A DNA stretch of 64,000 nucleotides, taken from NCBI GenBank assembly GCA_016284305.1, contig JAEEON010000017.1, forward strand, positions 35,550-99,549, given 5' to 3'. The DNA is from Bacteroidales bacterium. GTDB taxonomy: Bacteria; Bacteroidota; Bacteroidia; Bacteroidales; F082. Both the position numbers and the translations under genes were made by a program. This document shows, piece after piece, positions 28,701 to 37,713 of this stretch. The notes beneath the pieces were generated by a model that worked only from the letters and a program-made list of their open reading frames with translations, was not told where the DNA came from and ran no database searches. How positions within the stretch are numbered: the first letter of the stretch is position 1; each line of letters starts with the position of its first letter.

Positions 28701-29667
28701 GCAATTCCAAGGCCACTTCAACGGCAACGGCCACATCATCACCAACATGAGAACCGCTGACATCACCCACTACAACGAGTTGTACAACGGCTCTTGCCAA
28801 GGCTTCTTCGGTACCGTTGGTGAAAATGCAGTCATCGAAGATGTCAACATCCAAGGTACTGCTGAAGGTCGTTACTTCACCGCTGGTGTCGCCGCCGTCA
28901 ACTACGGTATCATCTTCAACTGCGTCGCTGACGTACGCGTCAGGTCAGAATTCCAAGCTGGTGGTATTGTCTGTAACAACTACAGCTCAGGCTACGTCAT
29001 CAACAGCTACTGCATCTCTGACCTCGTAGAGTGCATCTCCGCTGCTCCTGCTAAGGACAACCCGACCAACAACTACTATGTCGGTGGTGTGGCTTCCTTC
29101 AACGAAGGTACCATCATCAACTGCCATAGCGCTGCTCAACTCGTCAAGGGTAACGGCAACAACCCGATCAATTACTACGGTGGTGTCGTCGGTATGAACG
29201 AAGGCGAAGTCAGCAACTGCTATTGGAAGGTTAACCCGATTGCAGAAGGTATGGGCGGTGGCCAAGGCAGCTTCGACGACTGCGCTGTCATCACCAACAC
29301 CACTGCTGCCCTCATGACCACCACTGCTGAAGAACTCACCACCGACCTCGGTTACGAATTCTTCACTTGGACCAACGGTACTGAAGGCTACCCAGTGTTC
29401 GACCTCAGCAGCAGAAATATCATGAACAACGCCGACAACGAAATCAACGTCGTCCTCTATCCTAACCCGACTAAGGACGTCGTGAAGATCTTCAGCAACA
29501 ACATCCAAAGAGTGACCGTGTTCAACATGTTCGGTCAAATGGTCCTCGATACCGAAGTCAACGGCAACGAGACCCAGATCAACATGAACGGCTTCTCCGC
29601 CGGTGTTTACATGGTGAAAGTCTCCACCGCTGAAGGCATCGCCACGAGAAACGTCGTCGTTGAATAA
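22714..29667 (+). CDS. giant T9SS type A cargo protein with three YWTDE-type beta-helix units
   Basis: Secreted protein of 2317 residues, function unknown. Signal peptide 1-21 (ends GYTQ). Residues about 50-310 form a repetitive domain with propeller-like strands (LDGTLYFVSTS, TRELFWWAND) that resembles the start of the 42758 protein. Bacterial repeats and Ig/PKD-like domains follow to about 1055. Then come three long units each opening YWTD or YWDD (near 1062, 1430 and 1904), with FAGVLDGT/FNGNGHIITNM and NLGI strands typical of GLUG-type beta-helices, and a MucBP-like stretch at about 1747-1822. The last 70 residues (2248-2317; LYPNPTKDVVKIFS, FSAGVYMVKV) are a T9SS type A sorting domain. 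A surface adhesin or scaffold is inferred. The gene has its own promoter region and terminator. Confidence 0.88.
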   Translation: MKKVLWIACLLCMMPFLGYTQMHAGLAAQDDEIVFGQPPVSKELPSHIELRNIALTPKTRDGADPVWAHAMFIPPHNYTFGRYYEVTEGGEITQRMMYNNWYYSSAEYYYDAETNPNPPEFPVWAYAEDYVQGFMTLNYNDGTPNQNWHSPVSLSMNDITYDYNHGRMLGIKHGRIYNIIIDGDQAGRSELLYDYADHDNLKPIAIAADLDGTLYFVSTSTDGEEPSSLYKFESDDEDLTTPVLVGEEGALDWAAWSIQTMAFNHKTRELFWWANDKDGNSQLKKINKDDATLVEDVTDLLQTGIGGLIFQFDYKPYTATCVDEDGNMLTDGTLLLDNGEAVNTYKPGQDVTVTITAPQCMSLLNLYVYAAEDHNTIIETFTADDMEDGTITFVMPACDVDIYAEWIGNDHEITVTYVCATNPSIMTNMPDLITTNPAGTALCGDLVTIYYQHPEGYILTELTATPNCQVSTPYITPNSTYCTFNMPDNDVAVNGRYVYIITGDVEDICQWQPLGHVPNEVCTLSSPHTHTYYFQKPGTSNWLVLSEEQMMDGNTFDTPGTWQYYAAFHNQYGTFTAKPKSFQVYAAPQSIAIEGNQYNCEGDSIVLNVVPTPANAVMTGTFVWFKDGEELMETTEPKLVINPIAKADAGLYNVVYTPATDATADQETEPVCEFTLEEGYPVNVASLPNNPIVRIKDGQNPICYNSPVEIEWDHGVLNPDEYEFQWYTLDEEGEWAAIEGATGYVYETDALTAATDFMLSIHYAGEYSLCHAESEPFTVEVMEETFLEFDGDMETCQGYNPDNNPTVVGEFKNFQWTFDGTVLHETSNTLHFENTVANGDGDLLDTPGTFVVYVSAQTDDENECTINGQFEFTVKELPDVTIANNITDDIAHYDDSPILTINVCKGTSVILTAEGASNYRWDPTSETTQEINFVAMESTAYSVSGYDENTGCWNTTTINIEVTELPEITWITPSADTTFGMIMIINGSITNEFQLVAEPAGGIFAWVEEGEDINVIDHPIEDGIFNPSLLGIGNFQLIYSYQDPTTGCDAEEKIDITIEKPYWTDEDKWDPEWYDACVLAHRFEITNPAQMGSFMAYVYGLNGVPQTDFAGDTIWITNNIDLLEMPYFYRPFCDTARFAGVLDGTGKVVSNMTITEDNLEMFMEEGWIRNLGIKDANITSVGEPCIVSIDEGAMLHNSYVTMPNLVNVIPNLQPTGEVRNVYYLDNEHSVYIDNAYALQAYECGDKEVAETETAQVIINNITPEELLISLGGEPEKFEGILEEWVWIQNDFIYRDWRTDGDDDLSQINYGYPFLTEAFVHHHYMCLADDCYGTGAYEGTQTRTINSLVTEEGVDYEFAMNGDAITYVYTPESENVVVDSILVEALGYNGIQDSTFVVAGPGYEYEFNMPVDSIYLPAYTLRVTPYARRSYWTDEGNYDENWYNDCVLANRYEITSNEQLAALAYMVNVEGETFEGDTIHITGSETLNSELLDMSGHYWKPIYNFAGVLDGTHYIVDNLFINENNECDAEEGLLGYNAMFVNCSGSIINLGIQDAVLPEPSEDCHVATFIVNNSDNFNGSVINSFATTDPALHLQVEIAEGNSVTVTNTYTLDEGGNMIDHNHNGIDFAALREWVINMSAEYPMIFWDWKLDDQLINYNYPVHSVQYVGGWAITYIPDHLNPNNGFISGVETAYADEIVTVTKNPDWCYDMISCVVDLGDEILDISSTMQFTMPDNPVTVTAEFAPKNWTLTVNYLLMDGTPIPDADPSVYPQMHVDDEILVDDYAAEFADYELITDDETINQDEVMECGDKVVNYYYQGKMHEITFCENDTEYEVNYTTDPEGEARYGETVTLTVETEDGVSIMGVTITDMEGNTVPYEGSNGVFTFVMPATDVMICAEFDEEYWDDRGPADITWYLENPGQSEYILTTDSMLGGLAALVTGRQWIIDDELIDAETLANIDFAGVDIILQSEQEEGEINLIEHKWRPIGAQIEFLKQFQGHFNGNGHIITNMRTADITHYNELYNGSCQGFFGTVGENAVIEDVNIQGTAEGRYFTAGVAAVNYGIIFNCVADVRVRSEFQAGGIVCNNYSSGYVINSYCISDLVECISAAPAKDNPTNNYYVGGVASFNEGTIINCHSAAQLVKGNGNNPINYYGGVVGMNEGEVSNCYWKVNPIAEGMGGGQGSFDDCAVITNTTAALMTTTAEELTTDLGYEFFTWTNGTEGYPVFDLSSRNIMNNADNEINVVLYPNPTKDVVKIFSNNIQRVTVFNMFGQMVLDTEVNGNETQINMNGFSAGVYMVKVSTAEGIATRNVVVE

Positions 29668-29703
29668 TGATTCACTGACAACGATCGAAAGATCGACAAA
29701 CAA

Positions 29704-29734
29704 AGAGGGCAGCTCACACGCTGCCCTCTTTTTT
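29704..29734 (+). terminator. intrinsic terminator after the 22714 gene
   Basis: A 10-bp stem AGAGGGCAGC / GCTGCCCTCT with loop TCACAC is followed by five T residues, 36 bp after the stop codon. Confidence 0.92.
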
Positions 29735-29788
29735 ATCAACAGAAAAAGCTGACCGAGAGATTTTTAGCCATACCTTAGAAATAAATCG

Positions 29789-29796
29789 TAAATTTG
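29789..29796 (+). promoter_or_regulatory. TAnnTTTG box for the 29860 gene
   Basis: TAAATTTG, 63 bases before the ATG at 29860. The box overlaps an in-frame TTG at 29794, which rules out that codon as the natural start. Confidence 0.6.
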
Positions 29797-29859
29797 CGGT
29801 TGATTAAATTGGGCTTATTGGGTAAGCTCGAAAGAAAAGAAAATCAACAACACAACAAT

Positions 29860-32800
29860 ATGAAAAAAACAGCATTACTCTTCCTCGCTGTCTTTTGCAT
29901 CCTAGGCTTAAGCTTCGGACAAAGCAACAAGACCAGCATCATCATCACTATGGCGGAACAGTATGATGGATCAAAACTCGAAGAAAGCACCAAGTTTATG
30001 AACCCCGATGCACGTGAGAAATACGTCATCAACGAACTGAAACAATTCGCCTCGGAAAGCCAAGCCGATCTCTTGAATGATCTTTACGCCGCAAAAAGCG
30101 CCGTCAGCGACATCACCCCCTATTGGATCTTTAACGGCATCAGCTGCAAAGCCGATCAAGCTACCATCCAAGCCATCGCCCAAAGACCCGATGTCAAGAA
30201 TGTAGAACTCGACCTTGACCACCCAACCTCTAGGATCACCATCGAAGAAACACAAGAAAACCTTCGCGACAACCTTTTTTGGAACCTCGAACGAATCCAA
30301 GCAGACAAAGTATGGAACTATAATGGCGAAAATAACGGCTATACCGGCAAGAACATCGTCATAGCCATCCTCGACTCCGGAGTCAATTACAACCATCTTG
30401 ACCTTAAAAACCACATGTGGGAAGGAGGTTCAGCCTGTCCACACCATGGCTGGGACTATATGATGGGAGACAATAACCCCATAGACGATGCCACCTACGG
30501 TAATGGACAGGGCACCATGGTTGCTGGTGTCATCGTAGGCGACGGCACCACGGGCAGCGTAACAGGTATTGCCCAAGACGCCCAAATCATGGCCGTCAAG
30601 ATTTCAAACTCCGCAGGAGTCACCAATGAAAGCAAAACCCTTAGCGGCATCCAATTTGCAGCTGATCACGGGGCTAAAATCATTTTAATCACCGCCTGTG
30701 AAACGGGAGTCGGACCTCGCGAATCCTACCGTACAGCGATGAACAATTTACTCTCAGCAGGCAAAATCGCCGTCACCGCCGCCGGTGAACAAGGACAGAG
30801 CACGGCAGTCCCTAACAGCATCAACTCGCCCTCCAGCACCCCTTCACCATGGCACAACCCCGACGAAACGCTCAACCAAGGCCACTCTGGCAATATCTGT
30901 GTCGGCGCCACTAACAAGAGCGACCTCAAGACTTATGCCTCCAGCATCGGACCCGTAAGTTGGACCAATGTCGGAAGCTATAACGACTATCCCTACACCC
31001 CAAACAGCACCACACAAGTGGGTCATATCCGTCCCGATATCACCGCCCCGGGTGTAAGCATCACCTCAGCGCACTATACACTAAACAATGGCTATATGAC
31101 GGGCACTGGCACCGCCCTCAGCGCTGCTCACGTGGCCGCTGTCATCGCAATGATGCTCGAAGCCAACCCCAACCTCACCCCAAGCCAAATCGATCAATTC
31201 CTTGAGACTAGCGCTGTTAAATGCGACGGAATGGTACTCAAGAACAACTATTATGGTGCAGGACGTCTCGATGCCTTCGAAGCCATCAAAGCTGTCAAGG
31301 CTACCGTCCTACCCCCAACCAACCTCACCGCAACCAGCAACCTCAACCAAGTCACGCTGAACTGGACTGCTGCCAACAACGCCGCCTCATACGACATCTA
31401 TTGCAACGAAGAATGCATCGCCCAAGGCATCACGGGAACAACCTATACCGATGTAACTACATTCAGTGGTGTGCACTTCTACACCCTGAAAAGCAACCAC
31501 TCTAACGGCAGCCAATCACGCAAGTCGAGCTATGCCTACGTTTTCGTGATTCCCGAAGGCCCAATGGCCACGAACTTGAACGCTGGACTCAGCGGCCACA
31601 CCGTCAACTTGACCTGGGAAGTGCCGACACCTGCTACGGTGATGCGTTATGGAAACGCTGAAACAAAGAAAGGACAAGGCGGAGAAACCAACAATCCCAC
31701 CTATTGGGCACAACGGTTCATCCCTTCAACCTTGGTCAACTATGCTGGAAGCACCATCGACAGCCTCCAAATCCTTTTCGTTAAAAACGCCAACTATGAT
31801 GTCTATATCTATAACGGTAACCCCAACGGTACCGATGAGGAGCTTTTCCATACCACATTCACCCCAACGGAGCTGAACAGCTGGAACTCGATTCCCGTAC
31901 CCAACCTGATGATTGACCACACCAAAGACCTCTGGATCGTGGTTAAAGCCCCCAAAGGCACCACAAGCCCAGCCGCTTATGGCGCCAACAGCTTCGACCA
32001 GACTGGATTCCCCTGCATGATGAGCACTGACGGCAGAAACTGGTACACCTACAGTAACAGCTATGCTTGGTTAATCAAAGCCAAACTCTCCACCAGCGAT
32101 TATACCTACAACGTCCTCCGTAACGGAGAAGAACTTGTGCATGGTATCACCGCCACCAACTACACAGACAACAACGTTCCTTCAGGTGTGCACTACTATA
32201 CCATCACTACCAACTACAATAATGGCAACAACGTCTCCTTCCCCAGTGAATCCTGCCGAGTCGATATCGATACTCATTTCGTTGTCACACTGAATCCTGG
32301 AAGCGGCACCTGCTCCGTTCCTAGCGTACAACAAAGCGCACAAGGAGCTGCAGTGACCTTGCCATCTGCCACTCCATCAGCCTCCTGCCAAGCCGAAGGT
32401 TACACCTTCGCCGGATGGTCAACAGAGATTATAGAAGCTTCTTCTACAGCACCTGCCGACTTGATGGCCGCTGGCAGTAACTACACTCCTACCGACGACA
32501 TCACTCTCTACGCCGTTTACAAAAACATTCAAGGCGAACAAGGCTGGATATTGGCACGGAGCATCAATGATGGCGACCTTATCCGTATCGTCAGCGAAAA
32601 CAACCAACTGGAGTTCAATAATATCAACGCATCGGAATTCAATGGCACAAGCGTCGCTTTCAACATCAATAACGAAGCCGCTCACCCCTTCACCGTTATT
32701 CAAAGTGATGGAGGCTATGCCTTCCAAGACGAACAAGGGAACTATCTCTATAAGATGCCTACCAATCCGACCATCAACTTGTCAAACGTCCTCAACGAGA

Positions 32801-35800
32801 CCTGCATTTGGCACGTGGTGATGATCAACGGCATCGCCTATATGCGCAACGACTCGGACGGAACCGACCATCAGCTGATGGTCAAATCCAGCTCTCCCAC
32901 TCCATTCCAATGTTTTGATTACCTCAACTTGCCAAGTGGAGTCCAAAACATTCGGTTCTACCGCTATGCCCAATCGAGCTATAGTTCCTACGACCACACA
33001 CCGAGCTGCGGCAACATTCTCCAGGCTCCCAAGATCGAACCTGTCGCTGACGGTATCTATCTCGATCCCGTGACGATTACCATGAGCAGCACCGCCTCTG
33101 GGGTCACCATTCGTTACACCGTTGACGGCAGCGAGCCCAATCAAAACAGTGAACTTTACCTTAACTCCTACAAGCCTGAAATCAGCACCACGACCACGAT
33201 CAAAGCCAGAGCCTTCAAGGCGGGTTATGCCAACAGTGCCGTGGCCGTGCAGACCTATAACTTCCCAACGGAATATGCCAACATCGCAGCCTTCAAGGCC
33301 GCAGCGAACAGCAACGTCATCGCAAAGATCACCAGCACGATGAGGGTAACCCATCAATACGACCGATACCTCTACGTGAGCGACGACAGCGCGGGCCTAC
33401 TCATCTTCGACGACTACAACCTTCTCTCTGGCACATACACGGATGGCGACTACATTGGAGACGTCCAAGGACGCTACCAGGTGGTCAACGGTCAACCCAT
33501 GCTTGTACTCATGCACAGCATCGAAAAAACCGGCGAGAACAGCCCCGTCGAACCCAACAACAAGACGATCCAAACAGTCAACAACAACTACAATGCCTAC
33601 GACGCCCAACTGATGCTCTTCGAAGGCGTTAAGTTCACCCGTAGCGTTGATGCGATCACCATGGACACGGTCAGCATCATCCAAAACGGGAAAAAACTGG
33701 CTGTACGCAACCAATTCCTCACCGTCACTGAAGGTGCCGACAACACCCATACCTACGATGTGATCGGCCTCATGGGCATTGACGGCACACTCAAAATGGT
33801 GTATCCACGCAGCAACAACGACATTCGCCAGTATTACAACATCACTTGCAACGCTGCGACCAATGGCACGCTTACCGCTGGCAAGACTTCAGCTGCATGC
33901 CACTCCACCATCAACCTGACCGTCATCCCCGACAGCGGCTATCATATCGAGAGCCTCTACTACTATGGCAGCGATCCCAACCAACATATCGACATCGACA
34001 AGAACACCTTGAGCTTCGAGATGCCCGAATATGACATTACCGTGGAAGCCGTGTTTGAGATTAACGTGTTTTACACTGTGAGCTTCAACGCCGGTAGCGG
34101 CACCTGTGCCACCACATCGTTGACCGAAACCTCCTATCAATCCGGTGTCGTCCTTCCCGCAGCTGCTCCCACAACCGTCTGCGCCAGCGAAGGCTACACC
34201 TTCCAAGGATGGGCCGATCATTTCGTCAATGAGACCATGGCACGTCCAGAGCTGTATCAACCCGACAGCACATATTATCCCTCTGAGAACATCACCCTTT
34301 ATGCCGTCTATGCCATCGGTGAAGACGCAGACGAATGGCATGAGGTCACTGCCGTGGAAGACCTCATCGAAGGACAATACGTCGTTGCTACCTTTACGGG
34401 TAATGCCTACTATTTCTTGTACCAAGACGGAGCCAGTACTGACGTGAAAGCCAAACGAATGAACGTTACCAATGGAATTCCTACCAAATACATGACTCAA
34501 CCCGACCCGAAACTCAATCTTTGGACCATCGAGTCACTGAACAATGAAGAATATTCCATCACCTATAGTGATGACAATAACACCTATTACCTGAAATCCT
34601 ATAAGGATGCTGCCGAATCCATCGAGGTCACTGTCAACAACCCGAACGCCGGTTGGGTCTTCACCAACAACACGAACGTCAACACCAAGAAAGGTGTTCT
34701 AGCCCAATTCCCCACGCCAGTGCCTGACAAAGCGGTACGTTATCTTGATATTAGTAGTAACAAATCACGTTGGCTCAACCACGACAAGTATGGCTATATC
34801 GGTGAGATGCATCTCTACCGCAGCCCATCCAGCATCTATTCCACCAGTCCCGAATGCCAAATGTCCGTTGAGACTCCCGAGTTCGTCGATGTCCCCGATG
34901 GAGCCATCATCGACAATGAATACATGGTCACCATCACCTGCGCTACCCCAGGAACTACGATCTACTATACCATTGACGGCACTGAACCTGACAACACCTC
35001 AACTGTCTATACCGGACCTTTCGCCATCACCGAGGACCTCACCGTGAAGGCGATTGCCTACACCAGCCAAGGCGAATTCAGCTACGTGGCCACCCAAACC
35101 TTTACCTTCGTCCAACGATTCGCCACCATCGCTGAATTCAAGAGCGCTTTCAGCAGTTCAAGCCAAGAGGCAGTCAGAATCACCGGCGATGTCACCGCAG
35201 TCTATCAACACGAGGCCTACCTATACCTCGTCGATGAAACCGCAGCACTCCTCGTCAACGACATTAACGGTGTCATCACCAACAGCTACAACAATGGTGA
35301 TGTCATCGAAGGTGGTATTGCTGGTAAATACCAAAAGCCTTCCAGCGGTCAAGTCTATATGCTGCCCGTGACCAATCCAGCCGTCGGCACTCCCGGAACT
35401 CCAGTTGAGCCTGAGGAAGTGACCGTGAACACCCTCACCGTCAACTATGATACCTACGATGCCAAGTTGGTTACCATCGTCGATGTCCAATTTGATACGG
35501 ATTACGATTTCTCAGCTCCTGACGCTCTGTTCCAAGCAAGACAAGGCCAACAGAACTACATCAATATCAACAACCATTTCAACACACTCACAATCTCAGG
35601 CGAAGCCAACGACCACTTTGACATCAGCGGCTTCTTAGGTAAAGAAAGCACAAGACGCATCTATCCAAGAGAGGACAGCGACTTCATCCCATACTACAAC
35701 ATCAGCATCGATGAGGCAATCTTTGGAGGCTCTATCACAAGCAGCACCGACCATGCCCGCAAACTTGACGTAGTGACGTTGACCGCCACACCGCAAAACG

Positions 35801-37494
35801 GCTATGCTCTTGATATGTACATGGTCACCGACGCTGATGGCAACGCGGTCGAAGTTACCGGCAACAGCTTCGAGATGCCTGACAACGATGTCACCGTATC
35901 CGCCATCTTCAGCCAACTGGAATACAATGTCACCGTTGAGGCATTACCCCTCGAAGGTGGTGAGGTACTCCTGTCGCCATTGCAAGAAACCTATGCTTAT
36001 GATGACAACGTGACGGTAAGTGCCACAGCGAACCCAGGATTTGACTTCTACGCCTGGATGGTCAATGATGAAATCAAAGCATACAGCTCGCCCTATACGT
36101 TTGCTGTCAAAGGAGATATGGTAATCACCGCTGTTTTCCACGCTACCGAGAACTACCACATCACCGTCCTAGCCGATCCAGAAAACGGAGGTACAGTCAG
36201 CGGCACGGGCAACTATAGCCAAAACGAGCCCGTCACTGTGACCGCCACGCCAAATAACCATTGGGAGTTTGTCAACTGGACAGAGGATGGCGAGGAGATC
36301 TCCACGGAGCTCACCTTGCATTTCACTGCCAACCGCGACCGCACCTTAGTTGCCCACTTCGTGATGAACGGGGCTGAACAAACCGTCAGTTTGACAAGCG
36401 GCTGGTCATGGTTCTCCTCCTATATCGAATACGACGAAAACTCATTGGGTCAAATTCAAGAAAGTATCGCTGCCAGTTCCACAAACGCTTTAATCAAGTC
36501 GCAAAACTCTGCGGTATCATATAGCGATGAAACTTGGGCTGGTCAACTCAACGTACTGCATAACGAGGAGATGTACCTCATCCTCTCCGAAGGAGGCGAA
36601 ATCTCACTAAGCGGAGCCTTAGCTGAACCCACCGAACATCCCATTTCCATTTCGAACGGATGGAACTGGATCGGCATGATCTCACCCACCGCAATCTCGG
36701 TCACCGAAGCCATGGCATCGATTACCCCAGCTGAGAACGATCAGGTCAAGGGCCAAAATGGCTTTGCCGCCTATACCTCAGAGTTTGGCTGGACCGGAGC
36801 CTTGAGCAGTCTCATTCCAGGCCAAGGTTACATCTACCTGCACAATGGCGAAGGCGTGACGCTGGTGTATCCAGCCAATAGCAAGGGCACCGTGAGCGAG
36901 ACTCCAAAAGAGACCTATTGGAAAGCCAACCACCATGCCTACCCCACCAACCTGACCATGATACTGACACTCGACGAGAGCCAAATCAGCACGGCTAACG
37001 ACAGCCATGAGATCGGTGCCTTCGTTGATGGCGAATGCCGTGGTAGCGCCCGACTGCAAGACATAAACGGTCACCACATCGCCTTCCTGACGGTTAGCGG
37101 AGAAGACGGCGAAGAAGTGAGTTTCCGCCTTTATGATGTAGCCAACGGAACAGCATACGCTGAACTCGCCAAGGAACAAATTAGCTACCAAGCCGATGCA
37201 GTTTACGGTTCAATCACCAACCCAATGCGCCTGCATTTTGGCAATACAAGCACCAACGAGTTGGAAGCTTCCATCAACCTCTACCCCAACCCCGCCAACA
37301 GTCAAGTTACGATTGAATGTCCCGATATGAGCCAGCTCAGCCTCTGGTCGCTCACAGGTCAGTTGCTGCGTCAGGTCAACACCGATACTGACCAAACCCA
37401 GTTGCGACTCGATGGCATTTCCAAGGGCCTATACCTAATCAGCATAACCACCGCTGACGGCAACACCATCGTTAGAAAGCTTGAAGTGAGATAA
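29860..37494 (+). CDS. giant T9SS type A cargo with degenerate (pseudo) subtilase domain
   Basis: Secreted protein of 2544 residues, started at ATG 29860, which gives a clean signal peptide (1-21, ends SFGQ). An inhibitor-like propeptide (about 25-125) and a subtilase S8 domain (about 140-480) follow. The Asp motif ILDSGVN is intact (D172), but the His motif reads GNGQGTMVAG (Q217 for His), the oxyanion motif TAAGEQG (E310 for Asn) and the Ser motif GTGTALSAAH (A419 for Ser), so proteolysis is not expected. Downstream are FN3-like domains, two InlB-type repeats (808-887, 1405-1486), two chitobiase C-terminal-like repeats, two OB-fold-like domains, several YLYA-type modules, two bacterial repeats (2023-2168), an EIGAFVDGE domain, and a T9SS type A tail (2473-2544). 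A binding or scaffold role is inferred. Confidence 0.88.
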   Translation: MKKTALLFLAVFCILGLSFGQSNKTSIIITMAEQYDGSKLEESTKFMNPDAREKYVINELKQFASESQADLLNDLYAAKSAVSDITPYWIFNGISCKADQATIQAIAQRPDVKNVELDLDHPTSRITIEETQENLRDNLFWNLERIQADKVWNYNGENNGYTGKNIVIAILDSGVNYNHLDLKNHMWEGGSACPHHGWDYMMGDNNPIDDATYGNGQGTMVAGVIVGDGTTGSVTGIAQDAQIMAVKISNSAGVTNESKTLSGIQFAADHGAKIILITACETGVGPRESYRTAMNNLLSAGKIAVTAAGEQGQSTAVPNSINSPSSTPSPWHNPDETLNQGHSGNICVGATNKSDLKTYASSIGPVSWTNVGSYNDYPYTPNSTTQVGHIRPDITAPGVSITSAHYTLNNGYMTGTGTALSAAHVAAVIAMMLEANPNLTPSQIDQFLETSAVKCDGMVLKNNYYGAGRLDAFEAIKAVKATVLPPTNLTATSNLNQVTLNWTAANNAASYDIYCNEECIAQGITGTTYTDVTTFSGVHFYTLKSNHSNGSQSRKSSYAYVFVIPEGPMATNLNAGLSGHTVNLTWEVPTPATVMRYGNAETKKGQGGETNNPTYWAQRFIPSTLVNYAGSTIDSLQILFVKNANYDVYIYNGNPNGTDEELFHTTFTPTELNSWNSIPVPNLMIDHTKDLWIVVKAPKGTTSPAAYGANSFDQTGFPCMMSTDGRNWYTYSNSYAWLIKAKLSTSDYTYNVLRNGEELVHGITATNYTDNNVPSGVHYYTITTNYNNGNNVSFPSESCRVDIDTHFVVTLNPGSGTCSVPSVQQSAQGAAVTLPSATPSASCQAEGYTFAGWSTEIIEASSTAPADLMAAGSNYTPTDDITLYAVYKNIQGEQGWILARSINDGDLIRIVSENNQLEFNNINASEFNGTSVAFNINNEAAHPFTVIQSDGGYAFQDEQGNYLYKMPTNPTINLSNVLNETCIWHVVMINGIAYMRNDSDGTDHQLMVKSSSPTPFQCFDYLNLPSGVQNIRFYRYAQSSYSSYDHTPSCGNILQAPKIEPVADGIYLDPVTITMSSTASGVTIRYTVDGSEPNQNSELYLNSYKPEISTTTTIKARAFKAGYANSAVAVQTYNFPTEYANIAAFKAAANSNVIAKITSTMRVTHQYDRYLYVSDDSAGLLIFDDYNLLSGTYTDGDYIGDVQGRYQVVNGQPMLVLMHSIEKTGENSPVEPNNKTIQTVNNNYNAYDAQLMLFEGVKFTRSVDAITMDTVSIIQNGKKLAVRNQFLTVTEGADNTHTYDVIGLMGIDGTLKMVYPRSNNDIRQYYNITCNAATNGTLTAGKTSAACHSTINLTVIPDSGYHIESLYYYGSDPNQHIDIDKNTLSFEMPEYDITVEAVFEINVFYTVSFNAGSGTCATTSLTETSYQSGVVLPAAAPTTVCASEGYTFQGWADHFVNETMARPELYQPDSTYYPSENITLYAVYAIGEDADEWHEVTAVEDLIEGQYVVATFTGNAYYFLYQDGASTDVKAKRMNVTNGIPTKYMTQPDPKLNLWTIESLNNEEYSITYSDDNNTYYLKSYKDAAESIEVTVNNPNAGWVFTNNTNVNTKKGVLAQFPTPVPDKAVRYLDISSNKSRWLNHDKYGYIGEMHLYRSPSSIYSTSPECQMSVETPEFVDVPDGAIIDNEYMVTITCATPGTTIYYTIDGTEPDNTSTVYTGPFAITEDLTVKAIAYTSQGEFSYVATQTFTFVQRFATIAEFKSAFSSSSQEAVRITGDVTAVYQHEAYLYLVDETAALLVNDINGVITNSYNNGDVIEGGIAGKYQKPSSGQVYMLPVTNPAVGTPGTPVEPEEVTVNTLTVNYDTYDAKLVTIVDVQFDTDYDFSAPDALFQARQGQQNYININNHFNTLTISGEANDHFDISGFLGKESTRRIYPREDSDFIPYYNISIDEAIFGGSITSSTDHARKLDVVTLTATPQNGYALDMYMVTDADGNAVEVTGNSFEMPDNDVTVSAIFSQLEYNVTVEALPLEGGEVLLSPLQETYAYDDNVTVSATANPGFDFYAWMVNDEIKAYSSPYTFAVKGDMVITAVFHATENYHITVLADPENGGTVSGTGNYSQNEPVTVTATPNNHWEFVNWTEDGEEISTELTLHFTANRDRTLVAHFVMNGAEQTVSLTSGWSWFSSYIEYDENSLGQIQESIAASSTNALIKSQNSAVSYSDETWAGQLNVLHNEEMYLILSEGGEISLSGALAEPTEHPISISNGWNWIGMISPTAISVTEAMASITPAENDQVKGQNGFAAYTSEFGWTGALSSLIPGQGYIYLHNGEGVTLVYPANSKGTVSETPKETYWKANHHAYPTNLTMILTLDESQISTANDSHEIGAFVDGECRGSARLQDINGHHIAFLTVSGEDGEEVSFRLYDVANGTAYAELAKEQISYQADAVYGSITNPMRLHFGNTSTNELEASINLYPNPANSQVTIECPDMSQLSLWSLTGQLLRQVNTDTDQTQLRLDGISKGLYLISITTADGNTIVRKLEVR

Positions 37495-37518
37495 TAATAA
37501 TTATCATACTTTTATAAA

Positions 37519-37559
37519 GAACGGAGTGGTATTAATATATCACTCCGTTCATTTTTTTT
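37519..37559 (+). terminator. intrinsic terminator after the 29860 gene
   Basis: A 10-bp stem GAACGGAGTG / CACTCCGTTC with a 12-nt AT-rich loop is followed by A and then eight T residues. Confidence 0.9.
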
Positions 37560-37645
37560 ATTGTATATAGTTATGATTATATTTTTTAAATTTTCAAAAT
37601 CATCAGTTTTTTTTAAAGTTTTTTTTTGTCAATCATTTTTTTTTC

Positions 37646-37653
37646 TATATTTG
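37646..37653 (+). promoter_or_regulatory. TAnnTTTG box for the 37714 gene
   Basis: TATATTTG with a TTTG at 37625-37628 as a possible upstream element. The leader to the ATG is 60 bases and ends in TTATTAACTAAA. Confidence 0.6.
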
Positions 37654-37713
37654 CCGTCATATTGAATTAGAATCAATCATTATTCACAAATTATTAACTA
37701 AATTTATAATGCT

